Shown in pieces: positions 34,076 to 42,970 of a DNA stretch of 64,000 nucleotides. Origin of the DNA: Phytoactinopolyspora halophila (GTDB taxonomy: Bacteria > Actinomycetota > Actinomycetes > Jiangellales > Jiangellaceae). Under the pieces are notes generated by a model that saw only the letters and a program-made list of their open reading frames with translations, made no database searches and was not told where the DNA came from. The first letter of the stretch is position 1. Each line of letters starts with the position of its first letter. The stretch is taken from positions 59,445-123,444 of the forward strand of contig NZ_QMIG01000013.1 of assembly GCF_003287285.1 (NCBI RefSeq), written 5' to 3'. The translations under genes were made by a program, and so were the position numbers.

Positions 34076-35722
34076 TTATCGGACACTCAAATGAACATGG
34101 TCGTGATGGCCTCCTGTGACGTCGTCGGGGTTGTGCATGCCGCCGCCGTCGTAGGGGCGCCAGCCTTCATCAGCTCGGTTCAGGCTCCAGATGAGGCCGT
34201 CCCAGATGAGGTAGTCGACCCAGAGGGCGTTGGCGTGGGTTTGTAGCCAGGTGGTCATGCGCCATCCTTCGGTGCGTTGGGCGTCGGTGGGGTGTTCGCC
34301 GATGGCGTTGCCGAATGTGACATCGCAAGCCCGGCCGCGCGGATGGTCGGAGTCGCTGCCGGGGCGTTGGTCCCAGCAGGACCAGCCGGCGTTGGGGAAG
34401 GCGCGGCGGGTTTCGGCGATGAGGTGTTCGAGTTGGCGGGTGACCCAGCCACCGGTGCCGGTCGGATCTGGGATACGACCGCCCGGTGTGCCGGTGAACG
34501 GCTGCGGCGCGGGCGGCAACTCACCGCCAACGTCGGGATGGCAGTGGCCAGGATCGGCAGTCTCATCTGAATCGGGGTGGGTGGCGCCGTGCTGTTCGAG
34601 CCAGGGCATGGGGTCCACGGCGTCCGCAGTCGGTCCGCCAGGGCGGATTTCTAGGTGCAGGTGGGGCCCGGTCGAGCGGCCGGAGGAGCCCACGTCGCCG
34701 ATGTGCTGCCCGGCTTGAACATGCTGGCCGGTCCGGACATGGATGCCGTAGTCCCACATGTGCATGTACACGCTGGCTATGGTGTCGCCGCGGATGGTGT
34801 GGATGAGGGTGATGATCCCCAGTCCACTGCTGGTGGTTTCGGCGCGGGTGACGTGGCCGTCGGCGATGGCGTAGATGGGTGTGCCGTCGGCGGCGGCCAG
34901 GTCGACGCCGGGGTGGAGTTCGCGGCTGTCCGGGTTGGTGGGGTCGGTTCGCCACCCGAACGGTGAAGTGAGTCGCCACGTGCCATCGGGTAGCGGAAAC
35001 ACCACTGCACCGTGATGCGGCTGCGGGCGTTCGAGATCAAGCTCATCGGTGCCGTTGTCTGCGTTGTCCGTGTCGTCGTGGTCGAGGTCGGGCCAGTCGC
35101 GCATGCGCTGGCGGATGTTGTTGAGGTAGTCGCGGGTGATCTGGGGGATGTCGGGGTAAGTGGCGAGTCGGCCGGGGCCGGCGTTGTGCGCGACGACGAG
35201 TGCTTCGAGCTCGGTGAGTTCTTGGGTGGAGGGCCATTCAGGGTGGGTTTGCCGGGTGGTGCGGATGTCGTCGAGCAGGTCGCACAGGTAGATGGCGCCG
35301 TACTCTGCATGGATGTCGGGTTCGAGGATGTCCCAGAGGCCATTGTTGTTGCGGTCGCTGGACACGGGGCCGTAGACGGAGCGCCAGATGTGCTGGTTGA
35401 TTTGGAGCAGGCCCCAGGTTCCGCCGTTGATGTCCGTGGCGAAGGCGGCTGGGTTGAAGCTGCTTTCCTGGTACATGACTGCGGCGATCCACACGCTTGG
35501 CAGCTCTTGGCATGTTTGCGCTGCGGTGGCGATCCAGGGCAGCGCCTCGTCGGGAATGGGCGCGTCGTCGTGGAATCCCGGATCATCGTCGCGGGGCAGG
35601 TCGAGGCATCCAGTGCCTGCCGCTTGCCCGGCGGGATTCATGAGGACAGCGATGGTGAGTATGCCGAGTGACGGTCCGAGGAGAAACAGCGCGGCGAGTC
35701 CGATCAGTGCCTTCTTCAGCAT
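34076..35722 (-). CDS. Three-domain cell-wall hydrolase of the transfer system (SLT + M23 + M15-like)
   Basis: This 548-residue exported protein starts with a membrane anchor or signal (LIGLAALFLLGPSLGILTIA). Residues 60-200 are a lytic transglycosylase domain with the catalytic glutamate in AAVMYQESSFNPAAF and with GTWGLLQINQ. Residues 235-365 are an M23 metalloendopeptidase: HPGVDLAAADGTPIYAIADG and GPHLHLEIRPGG hold the zinc ligands. The last 130 residues carry SDHPRGRACDVTFGN and GGHHDHVHLSV, which match the zinc pattern of M15/VanY-type peptidases. It should open the peptidoglycan for DNA transfer (VirB1-like role). Confidence 0.88.
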   Translation of the reverse strand: MLKKALIGLAALFLLGPSLGILTIAVLMNPAGQAAGTGCLDLPRDDDPGFHDDAPIPDEALPWIATAAQTCQELPSVWIAAVMYQESSFNPAAFATDINGGTWGLLQINQHIWRSVYGPVSSDRNNNGLWDILEPDIHAEYGAIYLCDLLDDIRTTRQTHPEWPSTQELTELEALVVAHNAGPGRLATYPDIPQITRDYLNNIRQRMRDWPDLDHDDTDNADNGTDELDLERPQPHHGAVVFPLPDGTWRLTSPFGWRTDPTNPDSRELHPGVDLAAADGTPIYAIADGHVTRAETTSSGLGIITLIHTIRGDTIASVYMHMWDYGIHVRTGQHVQAGQHIGDVGSSGRSTGPHLHLEIRPGGPTADAVDPMPWLEQHGATHPDSDETADPGHCHPDVGGELPPAPQPFTGTPGGRIPDPTGTGGWVTRQLEHLIAETRRAFPNAGWSCWDQRPGSDSDHPRGRACDVTFGNAIGEHPTDAQRTEGWRMTTWLQTHANALWVDYLIWDGLIWSLNRADEGWRPYDGGGMHNPDDVTGGHHDHVHLSVR

Positions 35723-35742
35723 CGTCTTGCCGATCGCGCGTG

Positions 35743-36447
35743 TCAGGTGAGCGGATTGTTGACTTCGGAGAGCCGCAGGGCGTGGCAGCGGGGGAACGCC
35801 GGCTGGCAGGCGAGGAAGACGGTGAAGCTCACGTCGTGGACGGAGTGCTCGGCTCGGTGGTGCCAGATGCCGTGTCGGTGACGGGTGCCTTCGATGGTGA
35901 TGGCCACAGTGCCGTCGCGGATCTTTCCGGCGGCGTCACGGGCGATCTGTTCCCATGAGTCGGGGACGAAGGCGTCATGGATGGTGAATGTTTGCCGGGT
36001 CTGGTATTCGCGCAGCTGTTGCCAGGTGCTGTCCGAGGGGAGGTAGTGGTCCAGGTCCGCGAGTAGCCCGGGGGTCTCCACACCGGATGGATCGGCGTCA
36101 ATCAGGACGACGTTGGCGTATTCAGCCGGCGACAGGCCGGACATCGTGTCCCAGGTGAACAGCGCGTCGGCGATGGCCCGCGCGTACTTGATGGGATCGG
36201 TCGTCGTCGGTAGGGGCGGCAAGTTCTGCCACGACGGTGCGGTGGGTGTCGGCGTGGAAGTTTCCTCGGTCGGCGCTGTAACGGCGGCCGGTGACGTCGG
36301 TGAAGGGCGCTCGCCTGGTGGGCCGGTGATCAGCCCGTACACACCGATGCCGACGACGGCAGCGGCGACGATAGCCGTGACGATGATGGTGACGAGACGC
36401 CGACGTCGGTATAGCGGGTGCGCGTGTTCCCATGCGGGGTGGTTCAT
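35743..36447 (-). CDS. VirB8/TcpC-like conjugal transfer protein
   Basis: The 234-residue protein has a short cytoplasmic N-terminus, one membrane helix (IIVTAIVAAAVVGIGVYGLI), a Pro/Thr linker, and a C-terminal domain (KYARAIADALFTWDTMSGLS, STWQQLREYQTRQTFTIHDA, GTVAITIEGTRHRHG, HDVSFTVFLACQP). This bitopic layout with an NTF2-like external domain is that of VirB8/TcpC channel proteins. It lies 20 bp upstream of the cell-wall hydrolase on the same strand, consistent with a joint role in crossing the wall. Confidence 0.72.
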   Translation of the reverse strand: MNHPAWEHAHPLYRRRRLVTIIVTAIVAAAVVGIGVYGLITGPPGERPSPTSPAAVTAPTEETSTPTPTAPSWQNLPPLPTTTDPIKYARAIADALFTWDTMSGLSPAEYANVVLIDADPSGVETPGLLADLDHYLPSDSTWQQLREYQTRQTFTIHDAFVPDSWEQIARDAAGKIRDGTVAITIEGTRHRHGIWHHRAEHSVHDVSFTVFLACQPAFPRCHALRLSEVNNPLT

Positions 36448-36497
36448 GACGGGTGATGGCCCTTCTGCGTTGAGGAGGTTTCACCCGAGAGGTGGGC

Positions 36498-37526
36498 TCA
36501 GCTGGCTGCTGGCATGTCTCCGTCGCGACGGTCGAGTGCGGCGCGGGCGTCGATCGCGGCGCGCATGAATGTGGTGCTGGCCTCGTGGAAGGCAGTCAGC
36601 ATGTTCCATTGCTCGTCGGTCAGGTGTTCGGCGACGGCCTGGGGTGAGACGGTGTCCCACCATCCGTAGTGCTGTGTGATCAGGGTCGCGAGGCGGCGTG
36701 CGGCGAGGGCGTCACGCGTCGATGGTTCGATGTCGCTCCAGCCCTGAGCGCTCATGCGGACCTTTCTGGTCGCGCGCCTGGCTTCGCGGGCTGCGGTCGC
36801 CGGGTGATCGATGGCGGCAAGATGTTCAAGCTCTGTCTGTGCGGTGTGGCGGGCCGGTTCAGGGGCGGCAGGGTCTGTGGCGACGTCTTCCAGTTCGTGA
36901 CTGGCTTTGGCGGTGGTGATCGCAAGGTAACGGCCGTGCACTTTGCCGTCGGCGTTGAGCTCAGCTAGCGCCTGTTCGGTTTGTGTACGTAGCCACTCCG
37001 GCATGTCGTCGCTGTCGACGAGGCGTTTGAGTTCGAGGACCTGTTCGAGCATGCCGTGCGAGTCGCGGCCGGTGATCGCGCGGGCCGCCTGAACGCGGGC
37101 GTCTTGCGGTGCCGTCGAATCGACGGCACCGTGTTCCCGGCTGCCGAACCGCGTGGATGCCTGGCGGCGGGCGGCTTCTTCGGCGTAGAGCGACTTGAGT
37201 TCCGCGTAGAGTTCGGCCGCTTCCAGGGGTGTGAGGTCTTTACGGATCGTGTTCTCGTGTTGGACGGCCATCACGGTGCGCAGACGGTCAGAGATGTGAG
37301 TAGCGATCCAGACCGGCACCTGGCGCCAGCGCAGCCGCTTGACCGCTTCGAGTCGGCGACGTCCAGAGATGAGAAGCCCGTCAGGGCTGATGACGATCGG
37401 GTGTAGCAATCCGATGGTGCGGATCGACTGGCATAGCTCGTCGAGGTCGCCCAGCTCCTGGCGGTAGGTGTGGCCGAGTTTGATCGAGTCGACGGAGTAC
37501 TTCAGATCGAGCCGCCCGTCAGTCAT
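36498..37526 (-). CDS. ParB/RepB/Spo0J-family partition protein
   Basis: The 342-residue protein has a ParB N-terminal nuclease-like domain: ELGDLDELCQSIRTIGLLHP, IVISPDGLLISGRRRLEAVK and the following HISDRLRTVMAVQHENTIRK. The GRRR and EN.R motifs are the CTP/DNA-contacting signatures of the family. No ParA gene is visible nearby, which is usual for regulatory or replication-linked ParB-like proteins on conjugative elements. The ATG overlaps the stop of the preceding gene by eight bases. Confidence 0.88.
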   Translation of the reverse strand: MTDGRLDLKYSVDSIKLGHTYRQELGDLDELCQSIRTIGLLHPIVISPDGLLISGRRRLEAVKRLRWRQVPVWIATHISDRLRTVMAVQHENTIRKDLTPLEAAELYAELKSLYAEEAARRQASTRFGSREHGAVDSTAPQDARVQAARAITGRDSHGMLEQVLELKRLVDSDDMPEWLRTQTEQALAELNADGKVHGRYLAITTAKASHELEDVATDPAAPEPARHTAQTELEHLAAIDHPATAAREARRATRKVRMSAQGWSDIEPSTRDALAARRLATLITQHYGWWDTVSPQAVAEHLTDEQWNMLTAFHEASTTFMRAAIDARAALDRRDGDMPAAS

Positions 37527-38343
37527 GGCTGCCTCCGGGGCAGGTCAGCTGGGCCTGATCGAGAAGGTCAGTGTCGCGCAGGAGGTCGCCGAGCTGGTCA
37601 CCCAGCAGGACACGAGCGAACACGCCGAGCGTTGCGGTGGAGCCGACACGCGGCTTCGCCCCGATGAGTAGCCCCACGAGGGTGTTCCAAGCGGAGTGGC
37701 TCAGGCCGAGATGCAGGCGGGTGACGTTGTCACGGCGGAGCGCATCCAAGGCCGATTCGCGCGACCCCATGTCGGCTGCGCGCATGGACACGTACTCGAC
37801 GACCCGCCGCGCGCGAGCATGGGGCCAGCCGGCGACAACCAGGAACGCTGCGCATGTTGCGATCAGCCGTTCGACCCCATCATCGGACCGGCCGGCGACA
37901 CTGCCTTCAGTCGCGACGATGTCGTACAGGAACTCCTCGTGCTCGCCCGCCCGCATCGGCGCCTCGGCAGGACGATGAACAGGGCGGCGGGCCCGCTCCG
38001 GTGAGATCAGTAGCCGCTCGCCGTATGTCTCGGCCTGCATGGCCAGCTCGACCGCGCGGGTCACCACGCCCCAGGGGTCACGGGCAGTACGGGCCGAGCG
38101 GCCTCGCATAGCCAGGAACGCTGCGTAGGTCGCATCTTCAGGTGGCCGGTGCCATGCCTGGGCCACCGGTGCGAACCGCTTCTGGGCGAGTTCGAGCAGG
38201 ACTTTCGCCACAGGCAGGGTATGCCAGCCGTCGGGACCGAGCTGATCAAGAACGGTGAGCACGGTCCTTAGTCCTTCACTTGAGGCCAAGAATTCCTCCG
38301 TTGCCGCGCCATCGACCTCGTTGGCGTTCTGCACGATCGACAT
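37519..38343 (-). CDS. Hypothetical conserved element protein
   Basis: The 274-residue protein is not recognised. It is mostly helical (EEFLASSEGLRTVLTVLDQL, LPVAKVLLELAQKRFAPVAQ, VERLIATCAAFLVVAGWPHA, VTRLHLGLSHSAWNTLVGLL) with no membrane segment. Its tight coupling to parB (8-bp overlap) and the primase cluster upstream suggest a role in replication or maintenance of the excised circle. The start at the ATG of MSIVQNANEV follows GGGAGG at the right distance. Confidence 0.7.
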   Translation of the reverse strand: MSIVQNANEVDGAATEEFLASSEGLRTVLTVLDQLGPDGWHTLPVAKVLLELAQKRFAPVAQAWHRPPEDATYAAFLAMRGRSARTARDPWGVVTRAVELAMQAETYGERLLISPERARRPVHRPAEAPMRAGEHEEFLYDIVATEGSVAGRSDDGVERLIATCAAFLVVAGWPHARARRVVEYVSMRAADMGSRESALDALRRDNVTRLHLGLSHSAWNTLVGLLIGAKPRVGSTATLGVFARVLLGDQLGDLLRDTDLLDQAQLTCPGGSHD

Positions 38344-38470
38344 GGGCACCTCCCTCGTTATGGGAGAGGTGCGCACCGCGTCCCGCCGCGGTCCGTCGGC
38401 CCGGCGTGGCCGGCTCGTCACGGAGGCGCGGGATGAGGAGCGTCGACGAGTGGGCATGTGCGGAGGTTGC

Positions 38471-38896
38471 TCAGAGGGTCGGCGTGGACCGCTCGACGGC
38501 CGGTGCATCACTGCTTTGATCGACAAGTTCGGCCGGGCCGAGTGAGGCTGCCCGCTCGCGTCGCAGTTTGGCCAGCCGGGCCGCAGCCCGAGCACTGCGG
38601 CGTGCCAGCACGTTCAGCTTGAAATGAGCCCGGACGGCGCGGCTTGCCACGACGTCGTCGGTACGGTGGAGAACCTCACTCGCGCGCACCCACCGAAGAT
38701 CGGCAAGTTGTCGCGCCCAGGTGGAGTGTTTGTTCCGGTTGACGGCGTGCCGCAGCGACGGGTCACCGTGGCGTGCCAGGACCACGGCGGGTTTGGCCTG
38801 GGTGGCCGTTGACTCAAGGTCCGACGCGTGACCACCCGCCGAGGCGTCGGTGTCGACGGGGTCGTGTACGGGGTCAGGGACGGTGTGCGTGCTCAT
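38471..38896 (-). CDS. Hypothetical basic helical protein
   Basis: The 141-residue protein has an acidic, disordered N-terminus and a basic helical middle (NRNKHSTWARQLADLRWVRA, RAHFKLNVLARRSARAAARL, AKLRRERAASLG). That charge pattern would suit nucleic acid binding, but there is no known family. The ATG overlaps the stop codon of the SpdB-like gene upstream by one base (TAATG), so it belongs to the same transcript. Confidence 0.6.
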   Translation of the reverse strand: MSTHTVPDPVHDPVDTDASAGGHASDLESTATQAKPAVVLARHGDPSLRHAVNRNKHSTWARQLADLRWVRASEVLHRTDDVVASRAVRAHFKLNVLARRSARAAARLAKLRRERAASLGPAELVDQSSDAPAVERSTPTL

Positions 38897-39675
38897 TAGT
38901 TCCCCTTGTCTTCGCGTCGATGCTCATGGCTGACAGGGCGTGCAGCGTTCCCTTCAGGGGCCGTTCTGGTGTTTGCCTGCGCCGATCCGTGCGACGCGGG
39001 CGCGGACGTATTCAGCCAGCGGCTGACCGTCGACGGATGAACGCCGAGGTGGTCGGCGATCTGGGCATTGGACCAGCCAGAAACGCGGCGCAGCTCGTGT
39101 GCCTTGCGGCGGCGGGCACCGTTGGGTTGGCCGTGCCGCTCAGCTTGCGCGTTGGTGGCGGTGTCAGCGTTGATCGGTGTGAGTGCACATGTGGACGGAG
39201 GACCGCTCGACGACTGCGCGTTGGCCGTGGACCTGTGTGTGCGGCGGGTCAGCTCGACGGTGAGGTGTGTGATCGCCAGCAGTACCAGCGGCGGCACCGC
39301 GGACACGGCAGCCGGCAATACGCCGGGCGCCTCCGCATGGCGGGCGACGAGCGCGTGCAGCGCGTTTCCGGTCACGGACACGGTGGCTCCGGCGAAGAGC
39401 AACATCCACGGGTATCGGGTTGCTCGTGGTCCGAACGGGGTCAGGGCGACGACGGAGATGGTCGCGACGACGATGATGCCGTCCACGATGAGTGGCCATG
39501 TCCATGCCCGGCTGGCATCGATGCCGGAGCGTACCGCCAGATCGGTCAGTGTGGCGAAGGAGAGCCAGAACGCCCCGAGCGCGATCAGTATCGTGCCAGC
39601 GACGGCAGTGGCCACGACCCAGCGCGCCACCGCAGGTGCTGGCATGTCGGTCCTAGGCGGGTGCAGGGGAGTCAT
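38896..39675 (-). CDS. DUF2637/SpdB-like membrane protein with C-terminal helix-turn-helix
   Basis: The 259-residue protein has four membrane helices (VATAVAGTILIALGAFWLSF, LIVDGIIVVATISVVALTPF, YPWMLLFAGATVSVTGNALH, AAVSAVPPLVLLAITHLTVE), the pattern of SpdB spread proteins of actinobacterial plasmids. A linker leads to a helix-turn-helix (WSNAQIADHLGVHPSTVSRW) near residue 210. Spread proteins help plasmids move between mycelial compartments after transfer. The ATG overlaps the primase stop by four bases, which fixes the start. Confidence 0.82.
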   Translation of the reverse strand: MTPLHPPRTDMPAPAVARWVVATAVAGTILIALGAFWLSFATLTDLAVRSGIDASRAWTWPLIVDGIIVVATISVVALTPFGPRATRYPWMLLFAGATVSVTGNALHALVARHAEAPGVLPAAVSAVPPLVLLAITHLTVELTRRTHRSTANAQSSSGPPSTCALTPINADTATNAQAERHGQPNGARRRKAHELRRVSGWSNAQIADHLGVHPSTVSRWLNTSAPASHGSAQANTRTAPEGNAARPVSHEHRREDKGN

Positions 39676-40544
39676 GGCATCAGAACTGGCGGCGAGATCT
39701 CGTGCTGGTGCACCGCCTGTGGCGGGCTGTGAAAGTGTCGTCGGTAGGCCGAGCGGATCGTGACGTGCGCTTCGGTCGCATCGAGCCCGGAACGTTGGGC
39801 TGCCGCGCCCAGTGATCGGTGGGCGCTTGCCTCGGTCACGCCGTGCTCGGCGTAGCGGTGCGCTGCCCAGTACAGCGCGGAGTTCCGGTTTCCTTTCGGC
39901 TGCACGGCCACCCAGGCCGCGATCCGTTCGATCGACGCGTCCGCTTGAGGTGGCGTGCTGGTCGAATCGTGCGTCGGCATCGGCGGAGCGAGCAACGCCC
40001 ATACGGCCTCGCCGTCAACCGGTTGTGCGCGATGGCGGATGGCGACGACCAGGTAGGAGCGGTGGCTCCCGTCGTCGTTTGTAACGGTGGAGGGTGGGGC
40101 GATGACGTACCCGCCGATGCCACGGAAATCGATATGTGCACTGGCCAGCGACCAGCACCTCTGCGTCGCAGTGCCGGGGTAATACGCGTGAAGCCCGCCC
40201 GATGGTGTGCGGACCAGGCACGCCCAGCCGTCGGCCAGCCCCGCCCGGCACGCCGAGCGAAAAGCCCTAAATCCTGACCCGGAGGGGTGCACGTCGACGT
40301 CGACAACGTCGAACCCGCTGCGGCTGCCGGTGGCCAGGCCGATATTTGCCTCTGGCCACCGTTGCCACCATGCGTGTACTCGTGCCTGGCTGGTGGTAGC
40401 GTCGTGGAACCCGTGCCGGGTGAGTGGGCGTTTGCCTCCGGGAATGCAGGGAAATACCGGCACTCCGACGGCCGCGTAGGCCTCGGCCGCAGAGCTCAGA
40501 CTCAGATCCCCGATTCTGCGCAGCAGGGTGGCGTGGGTGAGCAT
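39672..40544 (-). CDS. Bifunctional DNA primase/polymerase (prim-pol)
   Basis: The 290-residue protein shows the archaeo-eukaryotic primase domain of element-encoded prim-pol enzymes: VGVPVFPCIPGGKRPLTRHG, WPEANIGLATGSRSG, the catalytic DVVDVDVHPSG, VRTPSGGLHAYYPG, and IDFRGIGGYVIAPPSTV. A C-terminal helical PriCT-like part follows (ALYWAAHRYAEHGVTEASAH). No helicase domain is fused. It should prime replication of the transferred or excised DNA. It starts one base after the ArdC-like gene ends, in a primase-spdB-parB block. Confidence 0.9.
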   Translation of the reverse strand: MLTHATLLRRIGDLSLSSAAEAYAAVGVPVFPCIPGGKRPLTRHGFHDATTSQARVHAWWQRWPEANIGLATGSRSGFDVVDVDVHPSGSGFRAFRSACRAGLADGWACLVRTPSGGLHAYYPGTATQRCWSLASAHIDFRGIGGYVIAPPSTVTNDDGSHRSYLVVAIRHRAQPVDGEAVWALLAPPMPTHDSTSTPPQADASIERIAAWVAVQPKGNRNSALYWAAHRYAEHGVTEASAHRSLGAAAQRSGLDATEAHVTIRSAYRRHFHSPPQAVHQHEISPPVLMP

Positions 40545-40545
40545 G

Positions 40546-41598
40546 TCACATCTCCGCCCGGACTGCCGCGCGTTCCGCCTCTGGACCAGTCGCCGCGATC
40601 GCCCCAGGGGTGTCGAAGTCCGGCTGGGTCATCTGCGCGCCCGGTGGAGTGCCATCACCCAGCGGCGCCTCGGGCAGCTTGTCGAGAATCGACAATGCTG
40701 TTGCGCGGGCACGCTCGCCGGTGGTTCGCACCACGTCGGCCGGATCGCGTCCGTTGACGGTCGACGACCAGCCCGCGACGTAGGGCATCGAGTTCGCCTG
40801 TGTGTCGAGGCCGAAGCTGGCTGTCACCATGGCGGCTGTCGATTCGGCCTCCACTTCGCGAATACCACGATGCCGGTCATCGCCAGGACCGTGGCCGAGC
40901 ATGATGTGGGCCAGTTCGTGAACGAGCGTGGCCACCCGTGCGGCCTCACTCATGTCGGAGCGAATGACCACGGCGCGGTCGTTGAAGCGGGTGACTCCGT
41001 CCGCGCCTGCTAGCGCTGCAGCGTCGGGAGCGTCGTCGAGGGCGAATCCGAGCCGCCGGACCTGTGCGGCGAGCCCGTCCCACAAGCCTTCTGGAGCGTG
41101 CCCTTGCAGCATTGCGGGCTCGGGGCGTTCCGGGATCGGCTCGCCAGCGGTCTGCGAGACGTCCCACACGTACGCAGGCTTCATCCCCACGACCCGGCGA
41201 CGGACCGCTTCGCCCGGATCGGGCCGCTCGTAGCGGCCTAGCCTTCGCCACGAGTTCGGATCGTCCGGCTGTGGTGAAGCGAACCGCGCCTTGACCGGAG
41301 ACCAGATCATGTAGCCTGCCTGGCCCTTCACCACTGACCGGCCCAGCTGCTGCCACTGACGAAATCCCGCCACGTACGACGGGAACGGATCCGGGACGCG
41401 ACCTTGTTCATACGCATCCGTATGCTGGCTGAGAATCAGCAGGGTGTTGGCGAACGACCGCGACCGAAACCGGGCCGCGAACACCATCGCACGCCGCCAC
41501 TGCTCACCCGTGACCAGCTCCTCGACAGCTCTTTCGAGCCGCTCGCTGAGTTCATCCAGCTTCTCTTGTCGCGACCTGCGGACTCGTTGGTCGTTCAT
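40546..41598 (-). CDS. ArdC-like antirestriction protein with zinc metallopeptidase domain
   Basis: The 350-residue protein joins an ArdC N-terminal ssDNA-binding domain (WRRAMVFAARFRSRSFANTL, ILSQHTDAYEQGRVPDPFPS, LGRSVVKGQAGYMIWSPVKA) to an ImmA/IrrE-type zincin with the motif LVHELAHIMLGHG and the third ligand region EVEAESTAAMVTASFGLDT. ArdC proteins protect incoming single-stranded DNA from restriction. It is the first gene of the leftward operon and faces the XRE repressor gene. The ATG at 41598 is chosen because homology starts there. Confidence 0.88.
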   Translation of the reverse strand: MNDQRVRRSRQEKLDELSERLERAVEELVTGEQWRRAMVFAARFRSRSFANTLLILSQHTDAYEQGRVPDPFPSYVAGFRQWQQLGRSVVKGQAGYMIWSPVKARFASPQPDDPNSWRRLGRYERPDPGEAVRRRVVGMKPAYVWDVSQTAGEPIPERPEPAMLQGHAPEGLWDGLAAQVRRLGFALDDAPDAAALAGADGVTRFNDRAVVIRSDMSEAARVATLVHELAHIMLGHGPGDDRHRGIREVEAESTAAMVTASFGLDTQANSMPYVAGWSSTVNGRDPADVVRTTGERARATALSILDKLPEAPLGDGTPPGAQMTQPDFDTPGAIAATGPEAERAAVRAEM

Positions 41599-41788
41599 GC
41601 CCGCTAGGTGCGCGCACCGCCGGGCCGACCCGTGTGACGCGTGGCGATGGCGTGTGCGGCATCTACTGGTGACGCACTGGCCGGATGCTCTCCGGCGCGC
41701 GCCGTCCTTCGGTGGGGCATAGGCCGCGACGCGTGTGTGCCGCCCATCTACGATCTGTTTGTTCATGTAGACCACGTCGTCATGGTAT

Positions 41789-41804
41789 GTTTACTGATGT
41801 GAAC
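41789..41804. promoter_or_regulatory. Candidate operator palindrome in the divergent control region
   Basis: GTTTACTGATGTGAAC forms a near-perfect inverted repeat (GTTYAC, 4-bp spacer, GTRAAC). It lies in the 341-bp gap between the divergent ArdC-led operon and the XRE repressor gene, which is the expected place for a repressor site. Binding is inferred only from position and symmetry; the rest of the gap shows no other clear signal. Confidence 0.45.
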
Positions 41805-41939
41805 AGTCTCGAGAATGCGTCGACGTCGGCAGCTTGGTCAAGCGCTTTGTCGAATTTTGGAGAAGGATGAGTCATTCCTGGGAGGCGTGGCATGATCTGA
41901 GACGTCAGCCAATCCATCGCAGCGTCAGGGAGGTGGGCC

Positions 41940-42371
41940 GTGAATCAGTCTGAATCGCCGCGGCTTGCCACGCTGGCCGAACGGCTTGACTACCTCTTTG
42001 CCACTGTCCGTCCCCGGGGGCGAGGCGAGTACACCTACCGTGAAGTCGCGCAGGCGATCAACGACTCGCCAGACGATGTGACCATCTCCGCCAGCTACCT
42101 ATGGCAACTCCGCAAAGGCGGCAAGGTCAACCCCTCCGTGAGGCACCTTGAGGCTCTGGCCAGGTTTTTTGGCGTCCCGACGCGATGGCTGCTTGGCGAC
42201 GACGACGCTGACGAAGTCACCTCTCAACTGGAGCTGCTGGCCGCGATGCGCGACGCCGACGTCCGCGAGATCGCCCTACGTGCCAGCGGGCTATCCGATG
42301 CCGCGCTCCAGATGGTCAAGAACGTCGTCGAGAACACGCGAAAGATGGAGGGCTTGCCAGACGACGACTAG
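41940..42371 (+). CDS. XRE-family helix-turn-helix regulator
   Basis: The 143-residue protein resembles the actinobacterial EspR/NucR-type XRE regulators. The HTH region lies at about residues 33-80 (YTYREVAQAINDSPDDVTIS, ASYLWQLRKGGKVNPSVRHL, EALARFFGVPTRWLLG), and a C-terminal dimerisation segment follows (RASGLSDAALQMVKNVVENT). The GTG start follows AGGGAGG. With the ImmA-like protease encoded next, the arrangement recalls ImmR/ImmA of ICEBs1, where the protease cleaves the repressor to induce transfer; that role is inference here. Confidence 0.86.
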   Translation: MNQSESPRLATLAERLDYLFATVRPRGRGEYTYREVAQAINDSPDDVTISASYLWQLRKGGKVNPSVRHLEALARFFGVPTRWLLGDDDADEVTSQLELLAAMRDADVREIALRASGLSDAALQMVKNVVENTRKMEGLPDDD

Positions 42372-42433
42372 ACAAGCCCTTGCTCTTGAAAAGAGCTTTA
42401 TCATGACAAAAAGCCTGACCAAAGGCATAATGA

Positions 42434-42970
42434 ATGGTGAGGGTATCTAGTCGCGATCCGCGGGGTGGGGACGTGAATCTGCGTCGCATCAGGCAGGCCT
42501 GTGACGAACAACTACACCGACTCGTCCTGCCCGAACCGTTCACGATCGATGCGTTCTGTTCCACCCTGGCACGTGAGCGCGGCAAGCCCATCCGACTGAT
42601 GCCGATGCCCGACGGCGCCGACTCTCCGTGCGGGATGTGGCTGGCGACCGCGGACACCGACTGGGTATTCCACCAGTCCGCGACTTCTCAACTCCACCAG
42701 GAACACATCGTCCTGCACGAACTCGCCCACATGATCTTCGGCCACACCACGAAGCAAGACCGCTCCGAACGGTTACAGACCAGCCTGCTGCCTGATCTCG
42801 ACCCAGGAATGATCGCCTCGATGCTTGCCCGCGCTTCCTACACCTCGGTTGAAGAACGGCAGGCAGAGATGCTCGCTGGACTGATCGGGGCACAAGTCCG
42901 ACGTCGTGACCACATGGATGCCGAACGCGACGTCGCTCGCGCCGCAGACGTCTTCGAGCCAGAGTCATGA
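42434..42970 (+). CDS. ImmA/IrrE-type metallopeptidase
   Basis: The 178-residue protein has the zincin motif VLHELAHMIFGH, in which the HExxH histidines and glutamate form the zinc site. Upstream are LPEPFTIDAFCSTLARERGK and IRLMPMPDG, as in regulator-cleaving peptidases of this family, and YTSVEERQAEMLAGLIGAQV supplies the third ligand helix. The ATG at 42434 has AAAGG eight bases before it; a GTG at 42473 is an alternative. Its stop overlaps the next gene's ATG by four bases. Likely substrate: the XRE regulator just upstream. Confidence 0.86.
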   Translation: MVRVSSRDPRGGDVNLRRIRQACDEQLHRLVLPEPFTIDAFCSTLARERGKPIRLMPMPDGADSPCGMWLATADTDWVFHQSATSQLHQEHIVLHELAHMIFGHTTKQDRSERLQTSLLPDLDPGMIASMLARASYTSVEERQAEMLAGLIGAQVRRRDHMDAERDVARAADVFEPES

